Source of the DNA: Acidobacteriota bacterium | GTDB lineage: Bacteria > Acidobacteriota > Polarisedimenticolia > Polarisedimenticolales > Polarisedimenticolaceae | Assembly (NCBI GenBank): GCA_029861955.1 | Contig: JAOTYK010000010.1 | Location: forward strand, 1-64,000 | Direction of reading: 5' to 3' | Length of the DNA stretch: 64,000 nucleotides | In this document: piece by piece, positions 1 to 9,390 of the stretch | Layout of the letters: each line of letters starts with the position of its first letter | How positions within the stretch are numbered: the stretch's first letter is position 1 | The notes under the pieces: generated by a model | The model's database searches: none | What the model was told of the DNA's origin: nothing | The model's input: the letters and a program-made list of their open reading frames with translations, nothing else | Translations under genes and position numbers: made by a program

Positions 1-1365
1 GCTGTCGCCGCCGACTCGTACCCGTTCCAGATTCAGGCCACCGATGGAGCGATCAACCGAAACATTCCGGTCTCCGTCATCGTTGCCGATATGGCGCCGG
101 GGGCACCCCAGCCGGATCAACCGGCCGACGGCCAGACCGACACGGCTCGCTCGCCGGACTTCTCATGGCTGAGCAGCCCGCAGGCGGTCACCTATCGATT
201 AGAGATCGCGTCGGACACCGGTTTCCTGAATGTTCTCTACGACGTCGTGGTCAGCAGCGTCAGCCACATGCCGACCATCACGCTGGATCCGGTGACACCC
301 TACTACTGGCGCGTAAGCGCAGAAAACGCATGCGGCGTCAGCGTCCAGTCGGCGACATTCCAGTTCACGACGCGACCGGTCCCGGATCTACTTGTGGTGG
401 ATGACGATGACAACGGCCCGGATGTTCGGGCCACGTATACCGACGCACTGGATACGCTGGGACTCCCCTACGACATCTGGGATACGGGCAACAGCGATGA
501 TGAACCCAGCGCGGAGGCGCTCGCCCCGTACAAGAAGGTGATCTGGTTCACCGGCGACGAGTTCGGCGGATCTGCCGGGCCGGGCCCCGGTGGCGAGTCC
601 GCCCTTGCCAGCTGGCTCGACAGCTCGGCCTGTCTTCTGCTCAGCAGTCAGGACTATTACTACGACCGTGGGGCCACCGGTTTCGTGACGGGCCATCTTG
701 GTGTGGCGTCAGCCACAAGCGATGTCGGCCAGACTTCCGCCGAGGGCGCCGGCACGCTGTTCGGTGGATTCGGCACCTACACACTCTCGTTCCCGTACAC
801 CAACTACACCGATGACATTGTTCCCGACGTTACTGCCGAGGGCGCGTTTATCGGATCGACGACCAACCTGTCGAGTGTCGACAAGGACACCGGTGTCTAT
901 CGGACGCTGTTCATGAGCATCGGTGTCGAGACCCTACCAACGGCGACCGACCAGGAAAACGCGCTGTCGGATTTCATCACATGGTGTGACGCCCTTGGCG
1001 GACTGGATCCCGATAGCGACGGGACACCCAACGGTGGCGACTGCGCCCCGGGCGATCCGGACAACTGGAGCCCTCCGGGTGAGGCGCGCAGCCTGTTCAT
1101 GACGACGGCACCCGCCGACAACCTGGACTGGCAGGCCCCCATCGCTCCGGGTGCCATCCTGGTCTCCTACGACGTTCTGCGGGCAGACGGTGCGCAAGCG
1201 TTTGCAGCCGCAACCTGTCTCGCCAGCGACATCGCCGGGCCAACGGCGACAGAAACCCTGGTTCCGGTAGTGGGGCAAGCGTATTACTACCTCATCCGCT
1301 CCCGTAACGGCTGTGGCGACTCGTTGGGGAGCCAACGAGCCCAACCCGGTGTGACCTGCCCATGA
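1..1365 (+). CDS. Secreted fibronectin-III-type protein, 5' partial
   Basis: The reading frame is open from the first base of the window, so the N-terminus lies upstream; 454 residues are visible. The visible part starts with a beta-rich Ig/fibronectin-III-like segment (about residues 35-125, containing YYWRV and FQFTT). Next comes an alpha/beta region starting LLVVDDDDNG with KKVIWFTGDEF, resembling the Rossmann-like part of ThuA/glutamine-amidotransferase-like folds. A second beta domain follows after an Asp-rich DPDSDGTPNGGDC linker of calcium-binding type. The end, with YYYLIRSRNGCGDS and a terminal C-P, resembles the end of the M23 peptidase at 14101-15672. Likely an extracellular protein; any enzymatic domain would be upstream and is not visible. 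The stop overlaps the next gene by 4 nt (ATGA). Confidence 0.8.
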   Translation, partial: AVAADSYPFQIQATDGAINRNIPVSVIVADMAPGAPQPDQPADGQTDTARSPDFSWLSSPQAVTYRLEIASDTGFLNVLYDVVVSSVSHMPTITLDPVTPYYWRVSAENACGVSVQSATFQFTTRPVPDLLVVDDDDNGPDVRATYTDALDTLGLPYDIWDTGNSDDEPSAEALAPYKKVIWFTGDEFGGSAGPGPGGESALASWLDSSACLLLSSQDYYYDRGATGFVTGHLGVASATSDVGQTSAEGAGTLFGGFGTYTLSFPYTNYTDDIVPDVTAEGAFIGSTTNLSSVDKDTGVYRTLFMSIGVETLPTATDQENALSDFITWCDALGGLDPDSDGTPNGGDCAPGDPDNWSPPGEARSLFMTTAPADNLDWQAPIAPGAILVSYDVLRADGAQAFAAATCLASDIAGPTATETLVPVVGQAYYYLIRSRNGCGDSLGSQRAQPGVTCP

Positions 1366-2270
1366 TCAAGAAGCACAGTTTGTGGCTGCTGTGTCTGGGG
1401 CTGTTGCTTGCCGATGCCCCCTCGGTCATCGCGCAATCGGAGCCCGACGACGGCGTCCCGGTGGCCGCGACGGAGTTGCGTTATCGCATCACCGCGACGG
1501 CGGCCCGGGTTAACCGACGTCCGATGGGTCCGACCCGACGTCGGGTTCAGGGAGTGCCTGCAGAGCCGATCGATTCCTTCGTCTGGAACGGTGAGGGCTC
1601 GACCCCCGTCGAAGGTCGTATGACCATCGACGTCCTGCCGATGCGAAATACCGGCGTCATCGATGTGGAATGGACCGACACCCACGGAGACTGGCACTTG
1701 CGCGTTGTGCGGTTTCTGCACCCGGATATCCACAGCTCCGGGATCCGACTCGGGAGCTCCGCGAACTGGACGGACACCGTTCTCAATGAGGCCATCAGCC
1801 ACAACGTCTATCTCCACGGAGACACGGGCGCGGGACAACCGGTATTGCCGACGGTCTTCACGTACCTGGCGGCCTGGGGACCTGCAAAGGTCACGCTCAA
1901 CGGCGAGTTGTTCGCCAATCCGTTCGAGCTCCCGGCACCGCTCTGGGGCGCTCACATCATGGTCACCGAGGGTGTGCGACGGGAGGACGGATCCGTTCGG
2001 ACCCTGACCAACGAAATCTACAATCCCTCGCGGGCCACCGAAGGCGCCGTCGAGCCGGCTGACATTGAAGCCCACATGACGTTTCACGATGAGATCTTTC
2101 CGCGGACAGAGAACATCCCACCGTTTTTCTCGTTCTTCTATCACGTCATCTTCGAAGACGTGCAGATCGAGATCACGCAGTCGGAACCCGTCGACCGTCC
2201 CGACATCCTGATTCGGCCAATCATCGGGAACCGCGACTTGCCACTGTGGGACCTGGGCGTAAGCCGCTAG
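1362..2270 (+). CDS. Hypothetical exported protein
   Basis: A 302-residue protein starting with a clear signal peptide (basic MIKKH, then a leucine-rich core up to about residue 24, ending SVIAQ), so it is probably periplasmic or secreted. The mature part is beta-rich and has a conspicuous Arg-rich stretch around residues 50-65 (RPMGPTRRRVQG). I recognise no family. The start codon overlaps the stop of the upstream secreted protein (ATGA), so the two are probably translated together and may act as a pair. A long antisense frame over the same bases is a GC-rich shadow. Confidence 0.75.
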   Translation: MIKKHSLWLLCLGLLLADAPSVIAQSEPDDGVPVAATELRYRITATAARVNRRPMGPTRRRVQGVPAEPIDSFVWNGEGSTPVEGRMTIDVLPMRNTGVIDVEWTDTHGDWHLRVVRFLHPDIHSSGIRLGSSANWTDTVLNEAISHNVYLHGDTGAGQPVLPTVFTYLAAWGPAKVTLNGELFANPFELPAPLWGAHIMVTEGVRREDGSVRTLTNEIYNPSRATEGAVEPADIEAHMTFHDEIFPRTENIPPFFSFFYHVIFEDVQIEITQSEPVDRPDILIRPIIGNRDLPLWDLGVSR

Positions 2271-2298
2271 ACGCCCTCGAATCGGGTAGACTCCCGGA

Positions 2299-3132
2299 AT
2301 GATGGATCGTAGACCCTCCGAAGCACCGCCCCGCACACGCTCGTGGCGTTCAACGCTTCACGAGATCATCTTCGAGGCGGATACGCCCCTCGGCAAGGCA
2401 TTCGATGTTGCCCTGCTCGTCGCGATCCTCGCCAGTATTGTCACGGTGATGCTGGAGAGCGTCGACACCGTCGATCAACGCTACCACCGCTTGCTTGCGA
2501 TTCTGGAATGGACCTTCACGATCGTCTTCTCGATCGAGTACATACTCCGGCTCATCTGCGTGCGTCGTCCGATCCTTTACGCTCGGAGTTTCTTTGGAAT
2601 CATCGATCTCCTTGCAATCTTGCCGACCTACCTGAGTCTCTTGATCCCCGGCGCCCAACAGCTGCTCGTCATCCGAGCGCTACGCCTGCTTCGACTGTTT
2701 CGAGTGTTCAAGTTGGGCCGCTATCTCAGTGAAGCCAGGGCACTAAGGCGAGCCCTGTGGGCCAGTCGGCAGAAGATCATCGTCTTCCTGGCAACCGTCC
2801 TGGTCATCGTGGTCATCGTCGGGTCTCTGATACATCTGATCGAGGGACCGGAGAACGGCTTCACCTCGATCCCACGCGGCGTCTACTGGGCGATCGTGAC
2901 GCTGACGACGGTGGGATACGGCGATGTTTCCCCCAACACGGTGCCAGGGCAAATGCTTGCCGGCGTGATGATGATCCTGGGATACAGCCTCATCATCATT
3001 CCAACCGGAATTTTTTCGGCGGAACTCGCGGGAGGATTGCGTGCGATCAGTACCCAGAGCTGCCCGGCCTGCTCTCGCGAGGGGCACGAATCGGGCGCCC
3101 GATTCTGCAACCAGTGCGGCACCCGGCTCTAG
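2299..3132 (+). CDS. Voltage-gated-type potassium channel with zinc-ribbon tail
   Basis: A 277-residue integral membrane protein of the six-TM ion-channel family. Hydrophobic helices occupy about residues 33-52, 70-88, 98-117, 160-180 and 215-242. An S4-like stretch with spaced arginines (VIRALRLLRLFRVFKL, 124-139) precedes the pore. The K+ selectivity filter TVGYGD is at 204-209. After the last helix there is no RCK or cyclic-nucleotide domain. Instead a short C-terminal zinc ribbon is present (Cys255/258 and Cys270/273, CPAC and CNQC). The channel core is typical of bacterial Kv-like proteins and the ribbon is the unusual part. The gene stands 28 nt after the upstream gene and converges on the sigma factor gene. 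Confidence 0.92.
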   Translation: MMDRRPSEAPPRTRSWRSTLHEIIFEADTPLGKAFDVALLVAILASIVTVMLESVDTVDQRYHRLLAILEWTFTIVFSIEYILRLICVRRPILYARSFFGIIDLLAILPTYLSLLIPGAQQLLVIRALRLLRLFRVFKLGRYLSEARALRRALWASRQKIIVFLATVLVIVVIVGSLIHLIEGPENGFTSIPRGVYWAIVTLTTVGYGDVSPNTVPGQMLAGVMMILGYSLIIIPTGIFSAELAGGLRAISTQSCPACSREGHESGARFCNQCGTRL

Positions 3133-3167
3133 AGAGAGATTTCCGGTCCACCCGTTACCAATCGGCG

Positions 3168-3887
3168 TCAGGCTTCGCGGATGACGCTCAACAGGTGACG
3201 AACCTCGTCATCGACGTGTTCATCTTCGACGGTACGACCGATCTCCTCTCGCAGCAGGCGACCGAAGGCACGTCGTAAACGCGAGACCGCCATCTTGATC
3301 GCCGATTCGGTCGTGTCGAGGTCGACGGCGATCTCCTTGTAGGATCGGGCGGTCACATCCGCCGACAGATGCGGCTCGAGCAACTGGAATTGTCGAAGTT
3401 TTTTCGCGTCGTCAAATTCCGCTCGCAGTCGATTCTTCGTCCGTCCAAGAACCGCGAGAGCCCATCTTCGTTCATAGGCCTGCTCCGGAGTTCGGTGGTC
3501 CGGAGGTTCTTGACGGTAGCGTCCCTCCGCATCGGCGCTATCGAGAGCGACCCACTCGACTTCGCCACCGCGCTTGATCGTCGTGGCGTCGCGATGTTGG
3601 TTGGCCAGGAAGTGCTTGAGCGAGGCCAGCAAAAAGGACCGAAATTTGCCGTCTTCCGGTCGCACGTCTTCCAGGTAGTCTTTCTCCAACATGCGTAGGA
3701 AGTAAGACTGCGTCAGATCCATCGCCTCGTCAGGCCCATTGCCGCGTCGCCTGACGAAGTAGTAGGCCGGATACCAATAGGTACGACAGAGCTCGGCCAG
3801 GGCGGCCGACGCGTCCTCGCTATCCGTCCCACGGGCGGACAGGATCATCGTCCAACGCGTCGTATGAAACCGCCCGTCGCCGCCCAT
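3168..3887 (-). CDS. ECF-type RNA polymerase sigma factor
   Basis: A 239-residue sigma-70-like regulator. The N-terminal half matches region 2 in the style of the planctomycete/acidobacterial ECF group (FHTTRWTMIL, then YWYPAYYFVRRRG and DEAMDLTQSYFLRML). The C-terminal half has a region-4-like helix-turn-helix (SYKEIAVDLDTTESAIKMAVSRLRRAFGRLL as key span, about residues 183-215). No anti-sigma gene is adjacent, so its signal is unknown. The next gene on the same strand, an exported lipocalin-like protein, ends immediately upstream at 3888, which suggests co-transcription. Confidence 0.88.
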   Translation of the reverse strand: MGGDGRFHTTRWTMILSARGTDSEDASAALAELCRTYWYPAYYFVRRRGNGPDEAMDLTQSYFLRMLEKDYLEDVRPEDGKFRSFLLASLKHFLANQHRDATTIKRGGEVEWVALDSADAEGRYRQEPPDHRTPEQAYERRWALAVLGRTKNRLRAEFDDAKKLRQFQLLEPHLSADVTARSYKEIAVDLDTTESAIKMAVSRLRRAFGRLLREEIGRTVEDEHVDDEVRHLLSVIREA

Positions 3888-4442
3888 TCAGTCCGATCCG
3901 CGCTCCAGAGCGAACGTCATTTTCCCGGCCCGCTCGCCGTTGGCGTAGGCAATCCATTGGCTCATGATGCGATCGTCACCCTCCCACGTAATCCGCGCGT
4001 CATGGATGTGGTTGTCGACCTTCGGGTCCAGATTGGACCCACCGGTGAACTCGAACACCATGTCGGAGGACGAGCTCTCCGATCGGTTGAGACGCATCGT
4101 CGGCTGGTTGCCGCCGGCGCAGTAGTGGGTCAGGACCAACTCCGCACCGTCGAGGTGATACATGTTGATCATCTCGTGAGGAGACCCGGGACTCATCGTC
4201 TCCATGACGACCGAACCGTTGGCCGAGACCTGGATCTGATGGACGGTCTTCATGTCGTCGTGATCCGAATCCTTGGCCTCGCCCTCACCGACGGAATGAC
4301 CACTCCAGGTCCCAGCCAGTGCCTTCAGCTTCTCAAACGCGTCGCCCGCGTCGATCCCGTCGGCCACGGCGGGCGTTGAAACGGCGAGGATTGCGACGAC
4401 CGACAGAAAGACGAAACGACGAAAGAATTCTGTAGATTTCAT
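3888..4442 (-). CDS. Exported protein, DUF1579/lipocalin-like
   Basis: A 184-residue protein with a signal peptide (MKSTEFFRRFVFLSVVAILA, cleavage probably after PAVADG). The ATG at 4442 is chosen because AGGAGA lies 6-7 nt upstream and the signal peptide begins there; the frame stays open further upstream but runs into the neighbouring gene. The mature part starts FEKLKALAGTWSG and goes on as beta strands (GSVVMETMSPGSPHEM, LVLTHYCAGGNQP), a pattern seen in small exported barrels annotated as DUF1579 or THAP4-like. Ligand and role unknown. Directly upstream of the sigma factor gene with no gap. Confidence 0.72.
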   Translation of the reverse strand: MKSTEFFRRFVFLSVVAILAVSTPAVADGIDAGDAFEKLKALAGTWSGHSVGEGEAKDSDHDDMKTVHQIQVSANGSVVMETMSPGSPHEMINMYHLDGAELVLTHYCAGGNQPTMRLNRSESSSSDMVFEFTGGSNLDPKVDNHIHDARITWEGDDRIMSQWIAYANGERAGKMTFALERGSD

Positions 4443-4534
4443 TAGATTGTCTCCTGATGATCCGTGCGGGCCCGAGTATACACCGGGCTTCGGAACGCCT
4501 TGATGATGATGGCCATCGGCGCGAACGAAATTGT

Positions 4535-5500
4535 TCAGTGTCCAGGAGCCTCCGGCTTGTTTGCCAGCACGAGATAGCCACCCACGATGATGATGGCCAG
4601 GCCCAACCAGAACCGAATATCGATGACGCCCCAGCTCACCGAGCTGGCCCACATCACGTAGAACGAATTGACCACCGGCGCTCCGGCAAAGACCAGTGGC
4701 ATCACGATGGAGGGACCCCCACGCACGTAGCGATTGCCGAAGACGACACCCCAGGCCCCGGCCGTGGTGATGGCACCGGCCAGCATCCCATCCTTCAGTC
4801 CCGCCGACGTCAAGGTCGCGTGAGGCTCCACACCGGCGAAATAGACGATTAGCCCACCGAGCAGTGCGACGACTCCGTAGGCGCTACTGAGCGCGACCAT
4901 CGAGCGGATGCCGCTGCGACCGAACGCCATCGTCGCGGCGTGAACCTGCACGCCGTACTTGCCCCAACAAACCCAGACCATCGCCACGAAGGCCAGGAAC
5001 CACCAGTTCATCTCCTCGCCGGAGTGTTGCGCGGCAGGTCGGTAGGTCAGTGCCAGAACAACGCCCACCATCAAGAACAGGACACCGGCAAGAAAGCCGC
5101 GCCGCGGCCATGCTTTCAACTCAAGACACGTAAAGACCGTGTTGCCCAGTTGCACACCACCGAACAGCAGCGGCATCACCACTTCCGGGCGATGATAGAG
5201 ACGCAACGCGAGAATGAGGGCAAGGTTGCCTCCGACACCCAGGAGCCCTGCGAAGAACCCCTTGCCGAATCCTTGCCGATTCCAGTCCCCCTTGTCGGGC
5301 ACCGCGCCTGTTATCAGCAGCAACATGCCGCCGACGATTCCGACGACCACGTAGCCGAGCCCGATCATCACCAGTGATAACGACGCCGAACCGCCGAACT
5401 CCACGCCGGCCTTGCCCAGGATCGGTCCGTAGACACCCCAGCTGACCATCGTTAGTAGGATCCAGAGCTGGGCCGCCTGTAGGCCCCGATTAGATTTCAC
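4535..5500 (-). CDS. EamA/DMT-family transporter
   Basis: A 321-residue polytopic membrane protein with about ten hydrophobic helices in two similar halves, as in the drug/metabolite transporter superfamily. Recognisable segments are WILLTMVSWGVYGPILGKAG at the N-terminus and FWLGLAIIIVGGYLVLANKP at the C-terminus. The chosen start is GTG at 5500, preceded by GAGGAG at 6 nt. The frame is open up to 5755, but that would overlap the divergent serine hydrolase gene and adds a non-membrane tail. Substrate cannot be told from sequence. Confidence 0.82.
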   Translation of the reverse strand: MKSNRGLQAAQLWILLTMVSWGVYGPILGKAGVEFGGSASLSLVMIGLGYVVVGIVGGMLLLITGAVPDKGDWNRQGFGKGFFAGLLGVGGNLALILALRLYHRPEVVMPLLFGGVQLGNTVFTCLELKAWPRRGFLAGVLFLMVGVVLALTYRPAAQHSGEEMNWWFLAFVAMVWVCWGKYGVQVHAATMAFGRSGIRSMVALSSAYGVVALLGGLIVYFAGVEPHATLTSAGLKDGMLAGAITTAGAWGVVFGNRYVRGGPSIVMPLVFAGAPVVNSFYVMWASSVSWGVIDIRFWLGLAIIIVGGYLVLANKPEAPGH

Positions 5501-5685
5501 GGAAGACTCCTCGATCGACTCGAATGGGCTCGAAGCGCTGCTCAGGATAGGCCATCGGGGACCGCTCATTCCAGCCATGGACCCACCCGGCGGTTCATTC
5601 CGACCGAAACCGAATACTTGGGCAATTGCGGGGGTACAGTCTACGTATCGAGCGATCGAAAACAGCTTCGTGGGGGAATGGATAG

Positions 5686-8124
5686 ATGAAACGGAAAGCA
5701 CTGGCCCATCTGGTTGCCCTTTTTCTGCTCTTTCTGCTGCTGGTAGCGCCGGCACCCGCAGCCGCCAAGACCGACTCGGACCTCGAGGCCCGTTTGGCGG
5801 AACTGGTCGAACGGATGGAGCAACGCAGGGAGGAGCTTCACATCCCCGGGATGGCCCTGGTGGTCGTCAAAGGCGACGAGGTCATACTCGCCCGTGGTTT
5901 CGGTGTCACGGATATGGAATCCAACAACCCGGTCACGGACGAGACGCTGTTCATGATCGGCTCCACGACCAAGGCCTTCACCTCGATGCTGGTCGGCATG
6001 ATGGTCGATGCCGACAAGATGGCCTGGGACTCGCCGATCGCCGACTACATCCCGTATTTCGACCCGACGGTCGACAGCGAGGATGAGGATGCACGGGTGA
6101 CGGTTCGCGACGCCCTCTCCCATCGCAGCGGATTCTCCAGGATGGGAATGCTGCTGACGGCGCAAGACGTCGATCCGACCGATGTGCTGAAGGTCGCGAA
6201 CGGTGCGGAAGCCTTCGACGGATACCATCAGGCGTTCCATTACAACAACATCATGTTTCTGGCCGCAGGCACCGCCAGCGCCAAGGTCGCCAATTCGGAC
6301 TGGCACCGTCTTGTCCGCAAGCGGATCTTCAAGCCGCTCGGGATGACAAGCAGCTCGACGGAATCCGCGAAGATCCGTGGCGACCTCGTCCCCGGTTATG
6401 CGTGGCAAGAAGACCTCGGCGAACTCGATCGCCAACCGGTTCTGCCGATCGATGTCGCCGCTCCGGCGGGTGCCATCGTGTCCAATGCGACGGATATGGG
6501 AAAGTGGCTTCGCTTCCTCAACGGCAAGGGAACCTATCGCGGCAAGCAATTGGTCGATGACGCGACGATCGCCGAAATGTGGACATCCAACATCGAAATC
6601 GCTGAGAACTTCGGTTATGGGATGGGCTGGTTCGTTCGTGAATGGAACGGCCACAAGATGCTGGAGCACGGCGGAAACATCAACGGCTTCTCAGCCGAAG
6701 TCGGGCTCCTGCCGGACGACGACATCGGCTTTGCGTTGATGACGAACTTGACGGCCACGGCTCTGCAACAGGAGTCGCTGGAAATTGTCTTCGAGTCTCT
6801 CCTGGGCGAGGGCGAATCGACGACCACCGACCCGGAGGCGGACACCCACGAGACCGATGAGGCCGCGGAGTCGCTGACCGCGTTTCTCGGAGACTACGTC
6901 GCCGAGTTCGGCGCCTTCAAGGACGCGACTTTTGCAGTCTCCGAGCAGGACGGCGTCCTCTTTGTCAACGTTCCCGGCCAGACCAACTACGAAATCAGGC
7001 CGGTGGGCGACGACGGGCGACGTCCCTTCGCTGTCACCGATACGGTTGCCGTCTCGTTCGAAGCGAATGAGGACGGCAGCGTGGATCTGATGCGCATGCA
7101 TCAGGGTGGTCTCGATTTTGAACTCCCCCGTCGTGGAGTGGTCATCGAGCCCGAGATCGACCTGGATGAACTTGCACCCTTCCTTGGCACCTATCACTCC
7201 GAAACCTTCAACGGCGACGTGCCGGTCCGGATCAAGAACAACCGACTGGCGGTAGACATTCCAGGGCAGATGGCGTTCGAATTGCGACTGCCCGACGAGG
7301 ACGGGCGACGGCGGTTCCGGATCCGGGAAGTGATCAGCGTTTCGTTCGAGATGGATGACGACGGACGAGTCGCGTCGATGACCTTGTACGAAGGAGACGA
7401 CCAGTCTGAGACGATGCCACGCAGCGGCGATCCCGACGGGAAACCGCTTCCCACCGTGTCGGAACTGATGGCCGTGCGCGCCAGCGACGCACGAGTGGCA
7501 GCGATGAAGGCCATGGGCGGCGTGATGGTCACGAGCCGATTACAGATGGTTCATGCAGGCCTCAGCGGCACGTCGACGACCTGGGGTGACGGGACGCGCT
7601 TCCGTAGCGAATCGGATTTCGGTCGTTTCGGCTGGGTTCACATTGCCCTCACGCCTGAGATGGGCCAGATGCAGACCCACGTGACACCCATCGACGCGAT
7701 CGAGGGACGCCGACTCTCCGCCTTGATCGAGTTGGAGAGCGTGGCGCAGAACCTGGACTGGAGAGAGCACTTTGATTCCGTCAAGGTGCTGCGCTGGGAG
7801 ACCCGGGACGATCAGAGTCTCTTGCTGGTCCAGCTTCGTAACGGCGACGCACCCGTGATTCGCGCCCTGGTCGACACGGAGACCGGAGACATCGTGGAGT
7901 ACGAGTCCTCGATACCGATTCCCGGCGCCAACACGGAGATTCCCATTACCGTCACCCTGGAAGACTACCGGGAGGTCGAAGGGGTCCGCATCCCGTTCCG
8001 CTCGGTTGCCGTCAATCCCGAATCGGGAAGCACCGTCACCGAGATCGACACGATCAAGACCGGTCAGACTCTGTGCGACGCCCTGTTCGAGCTGGGCAGC
8101 GAGCCCGACTGCGCCGCGATGTAA
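5686..8124 (+). CDS. Secreted class C beta-lactamase-related serine hydrolase, multidomain
   Basis: An 812-residue exported protein (signal peptide residues 1-27). Residues about 30-380 form a beta-lactamase/D-Ala-D-Ala peptidase-type domain with the nucleophile motif S93-T-T-K96, the second motif Y186-N-N and the third motif H328-G-G. Two related beta-rich segments follow (about 400-490 and 500-590), each with a paired motif such as VNVPGQTNYEIRPVGDDGRR and VDIPGQMAFELRLPDEDGRR, like DUF3471-type accessory domains. A third C-terminal domain (about 600-812) resembles a lipoprotein-localisation-like beta sheet. Likely a periplasmic esterase or peptidase rather than a resistance enzyme. Divergent from the EamA transporter gene. 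Confidence 0.9.
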   Translation: MKRKALAHLVALFLLFLLLVAPAPAAAKTDSDLEARLAELVERMEQRREELHIPGMALVVVKGDEVILARGFGVTDMESNNPVTDETLFMIGSTTKAFTSMLVGMMVDADKMAWDSPIADYIPYFDPTVDSEDEDARVTVRDALSHRSGFSRMGMLLTAQDVDPTDVLKVANGAEAFDGYHQAFHYNNIMFLAAGTASAKVANSDWHRLVRKRIFKPLGMTSSSTESAKIRGDLVPGYAWQEDLGELDRQPVLPIDVAAPAGAIVSNATDMGKWLRFLNGKGTYRGKQLVDDATIAEMWTSNIEIAENFGYGMGWFVREWNGHKMLEHGGNINGFSAEVGLLPDDDIGFALMTNLTATALQQESLEIVFESLLGEGESTTTDPEADTHETDEAAESLTAFLGDYVAEFGAFKDATFAVSEQDGVLFVNVPGQTNYEIRPVGDDGRRPFAVTDTVAVSFEANEDGSVDLMRMHQGGLDFELPRRGVVIEPEIDLDELAPFLGTYHSETFNGDVPVRIKNNRLAVDIPGQMAFELRLPDEDGRRRFRIREVISVSFEMDDDGRVASMTLYEGDDQSETMPRSGDPDGKPLPTVSELMAVRASDARVAAMKAMGGVMVTSRLQMVHAGLSGTSTTWGDGTRFRSESDFGRFGWVHIALTPEMGQMQTHVTPIDAIEGRRLSALIELESVAQNLDWREHFDSVKVLRWETRDDQSLLLVQLRNGDAPVIRALVDTETGDIVEYESSIPIPGANTEIPITVTLEDYREVEGVRIPFRSVAVNPESGSTVTEIDTIKTGQTLCDALFELGSEPDCAAM

Positions 8125-8136
8125 TCGGGCCCGGCG

Positions 8137-8715
8137 CTACGAGGATCGTTTCTGGACGCGACTGTCGTACGCGCGGAGAATCATTGCGTCTTTGTCCGCA
8201 AACAGGTCCGTCGGCGGGAGCTTCATTCGTTTCAGTAATCGCTGTTCCAACTCCGCATGGGGTTCGGCACTCCCGTCGGCGCGGATGTGGAGGATCTCCT
8301 CGGGGCCATCGCGCAGTGCGCGACAGATCAGCAGAGTTCGATGGCACTGGATGGGGTCTCGCTCCGCGCACATCAGTGCGATGCGGTGCTGCTGCAGGCC
8401 AAGACGAAGTCGTTGTAGACCCTGCCGAAACAGGGTCGTGCGTGCGGCAACGTCGTAGAGGACCCGTCCATCGGCGTCGTAACACTCGGGTTCACTCCGT
8501 CGCGCGCCCAGTTCGTCGCCAAGAAACACATACGCGATTCCGGATGCCCAGAGATCTCGCTTGAGCGTCTCGCGATTGAACTGGGGATTGAAACGACTAT
8601 AGGGAGACGACCGAACATCGCCGACGGCGGTAATCTCGTGCTGACGGAGGAGGCCAACGAACGTCGTCGTGGAATGAGTCGAATGACCGATTGTAAAGAC
8701 CGTCTCTCGCGTCAT
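8137..8715 (-). CDS. DUF488 family protein
   Basis: A 192-residue soluble protein with the DUF488 hallmarks: VFTIGHSTHS at the N-terminus, VGDVRSSPYSRFNPQFNRE, FLGDELGARR and the C-terminal CAERDPIQCHR (paired cysteines, His, Arg). The family function is not established. ATG at 8715 is preferred because the longer frame would overlap the upstream gene and the family normally begins just before FTIGHS; a GTG three codons upstream is also possible. Convergent with the serine hydrolase gene, 12 nt apart. Confidence 0.85.
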   Translation of the reverse strand: MTRETVFTIGHSTHSTTTFVGLLRQHEITAVGDVRSSPYSRFNPQFNRETLKRDLWASGIAYVFLGDELGARRSEPECYDADGRVLYDVAARTTLFRQGLQRLRLGLQQHRIALMCAERDPIQCHRTLLICRALRDGPEEILHIRADGSAEPHAELEQRLLKRMKLPPTDLFADKDAMILRAYDSRVQKRSS

Positions 8716-8767
8716 AGCGGTCACGGATACGAGATCGACTTCCCACCCGGGAGCCGTTTGAGAAACA

Positions 8768-9301
8768 TCACATCCCCCCCCACGCGCCACACGCCTGGTC
8801 GTACCAGTAACGACCCTCGGGGAGGGTGAACTGATAGCTGTTCTCTATCTTCGCAAGTTGCTCGGATGTCATCACGACACGGTTGACGGAGATAGCGCGT
8901 CCGCGACGGGTCAGGACGATGAGTTCACCGGCGTCGGGTTGACCGCGGCCGTAGATATCGACCGGGTAGACCGAGAAGTGGAGTGCATCGTCGCCAACCT
9001 CGAACCAGGCCCGGAACCCATAGCTGTCGCCGTAGCTCCCGACCAGTGTGCCGACCACACCCGGGTCCCCCGGGGACCCCTTGATCTGCATCTGGACACC
9101 GTCGGCGAGCATCACGCCAGCGACCGTGCCATCTTCGCCCTGTGCCAACTGGACGGTCATCTTGACCTCGGGACCCCCGGACTCGAAAAGGCCGTCGAAA
9201 CGGGGTCCCGCGCCGGAGACCACGGTGACGGAGGCTAGAGCCGCGCCGGCGATCCAGAACGACCGTCTGAGCAACTGAGGGCGACGGGTGTTCGGCTGCA
9301 T
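8768..9301 (-). CDS. Hypothetical exported protein
   Basis: A 177-residue protein with a signal peptide (RRSFWIAGAALASVTVVSGA) and a beta-rich body (VKMTVQLAQGEDGTVAGVML, GTLVGSYGDSYGFRAWFEVG). The C-terminal part has aromatic residues and ends QACGAWGGM. The SD sequence GGGAGG precedes the ATG. I recognise no family. It reads in the same direction as DUF488, about 50 nt apart. Confidence 0.65.
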   Translation of the reverse strand: MQPNTRRPQLLRRSFWIAGAALASVTVVSGAGPRFDGLFESGGPEVKMTVQLAQGEDGTVAGVMLADGVQMQIKGSPGDPGVVGTLVGSYGDSYGFRAWFEVGDDALHFSVYPVDIYGRGQPDAGELIVLTRRGRAISVNRVVMTSEQLAKIENSYQFTLPEGRYWYDQACGAWGGM

Positions 9302-9390
9302 GGCGATCCTCCCCAGGACGCGTCGGTCTCTGTAGCTTACGCTAACCTCGCAGCCCTGTTAAGGGGCGTCGGTGCTATTCTGCTGACTCG

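Noticed and set aside
1287-2336. 349-residue open frame on the minus strand
   Set aside because: Covers the exported protein gene 1362-2270 on the other strand; Arg/Gly/Asp-rich shadow with no signal or domain.
4443-4652. Longer N-terminus for the DUF1579-like protein
   Set aside because: It would overlap the EamA gene and precede a normal signal peptide; a ribosome site stands before 4442.
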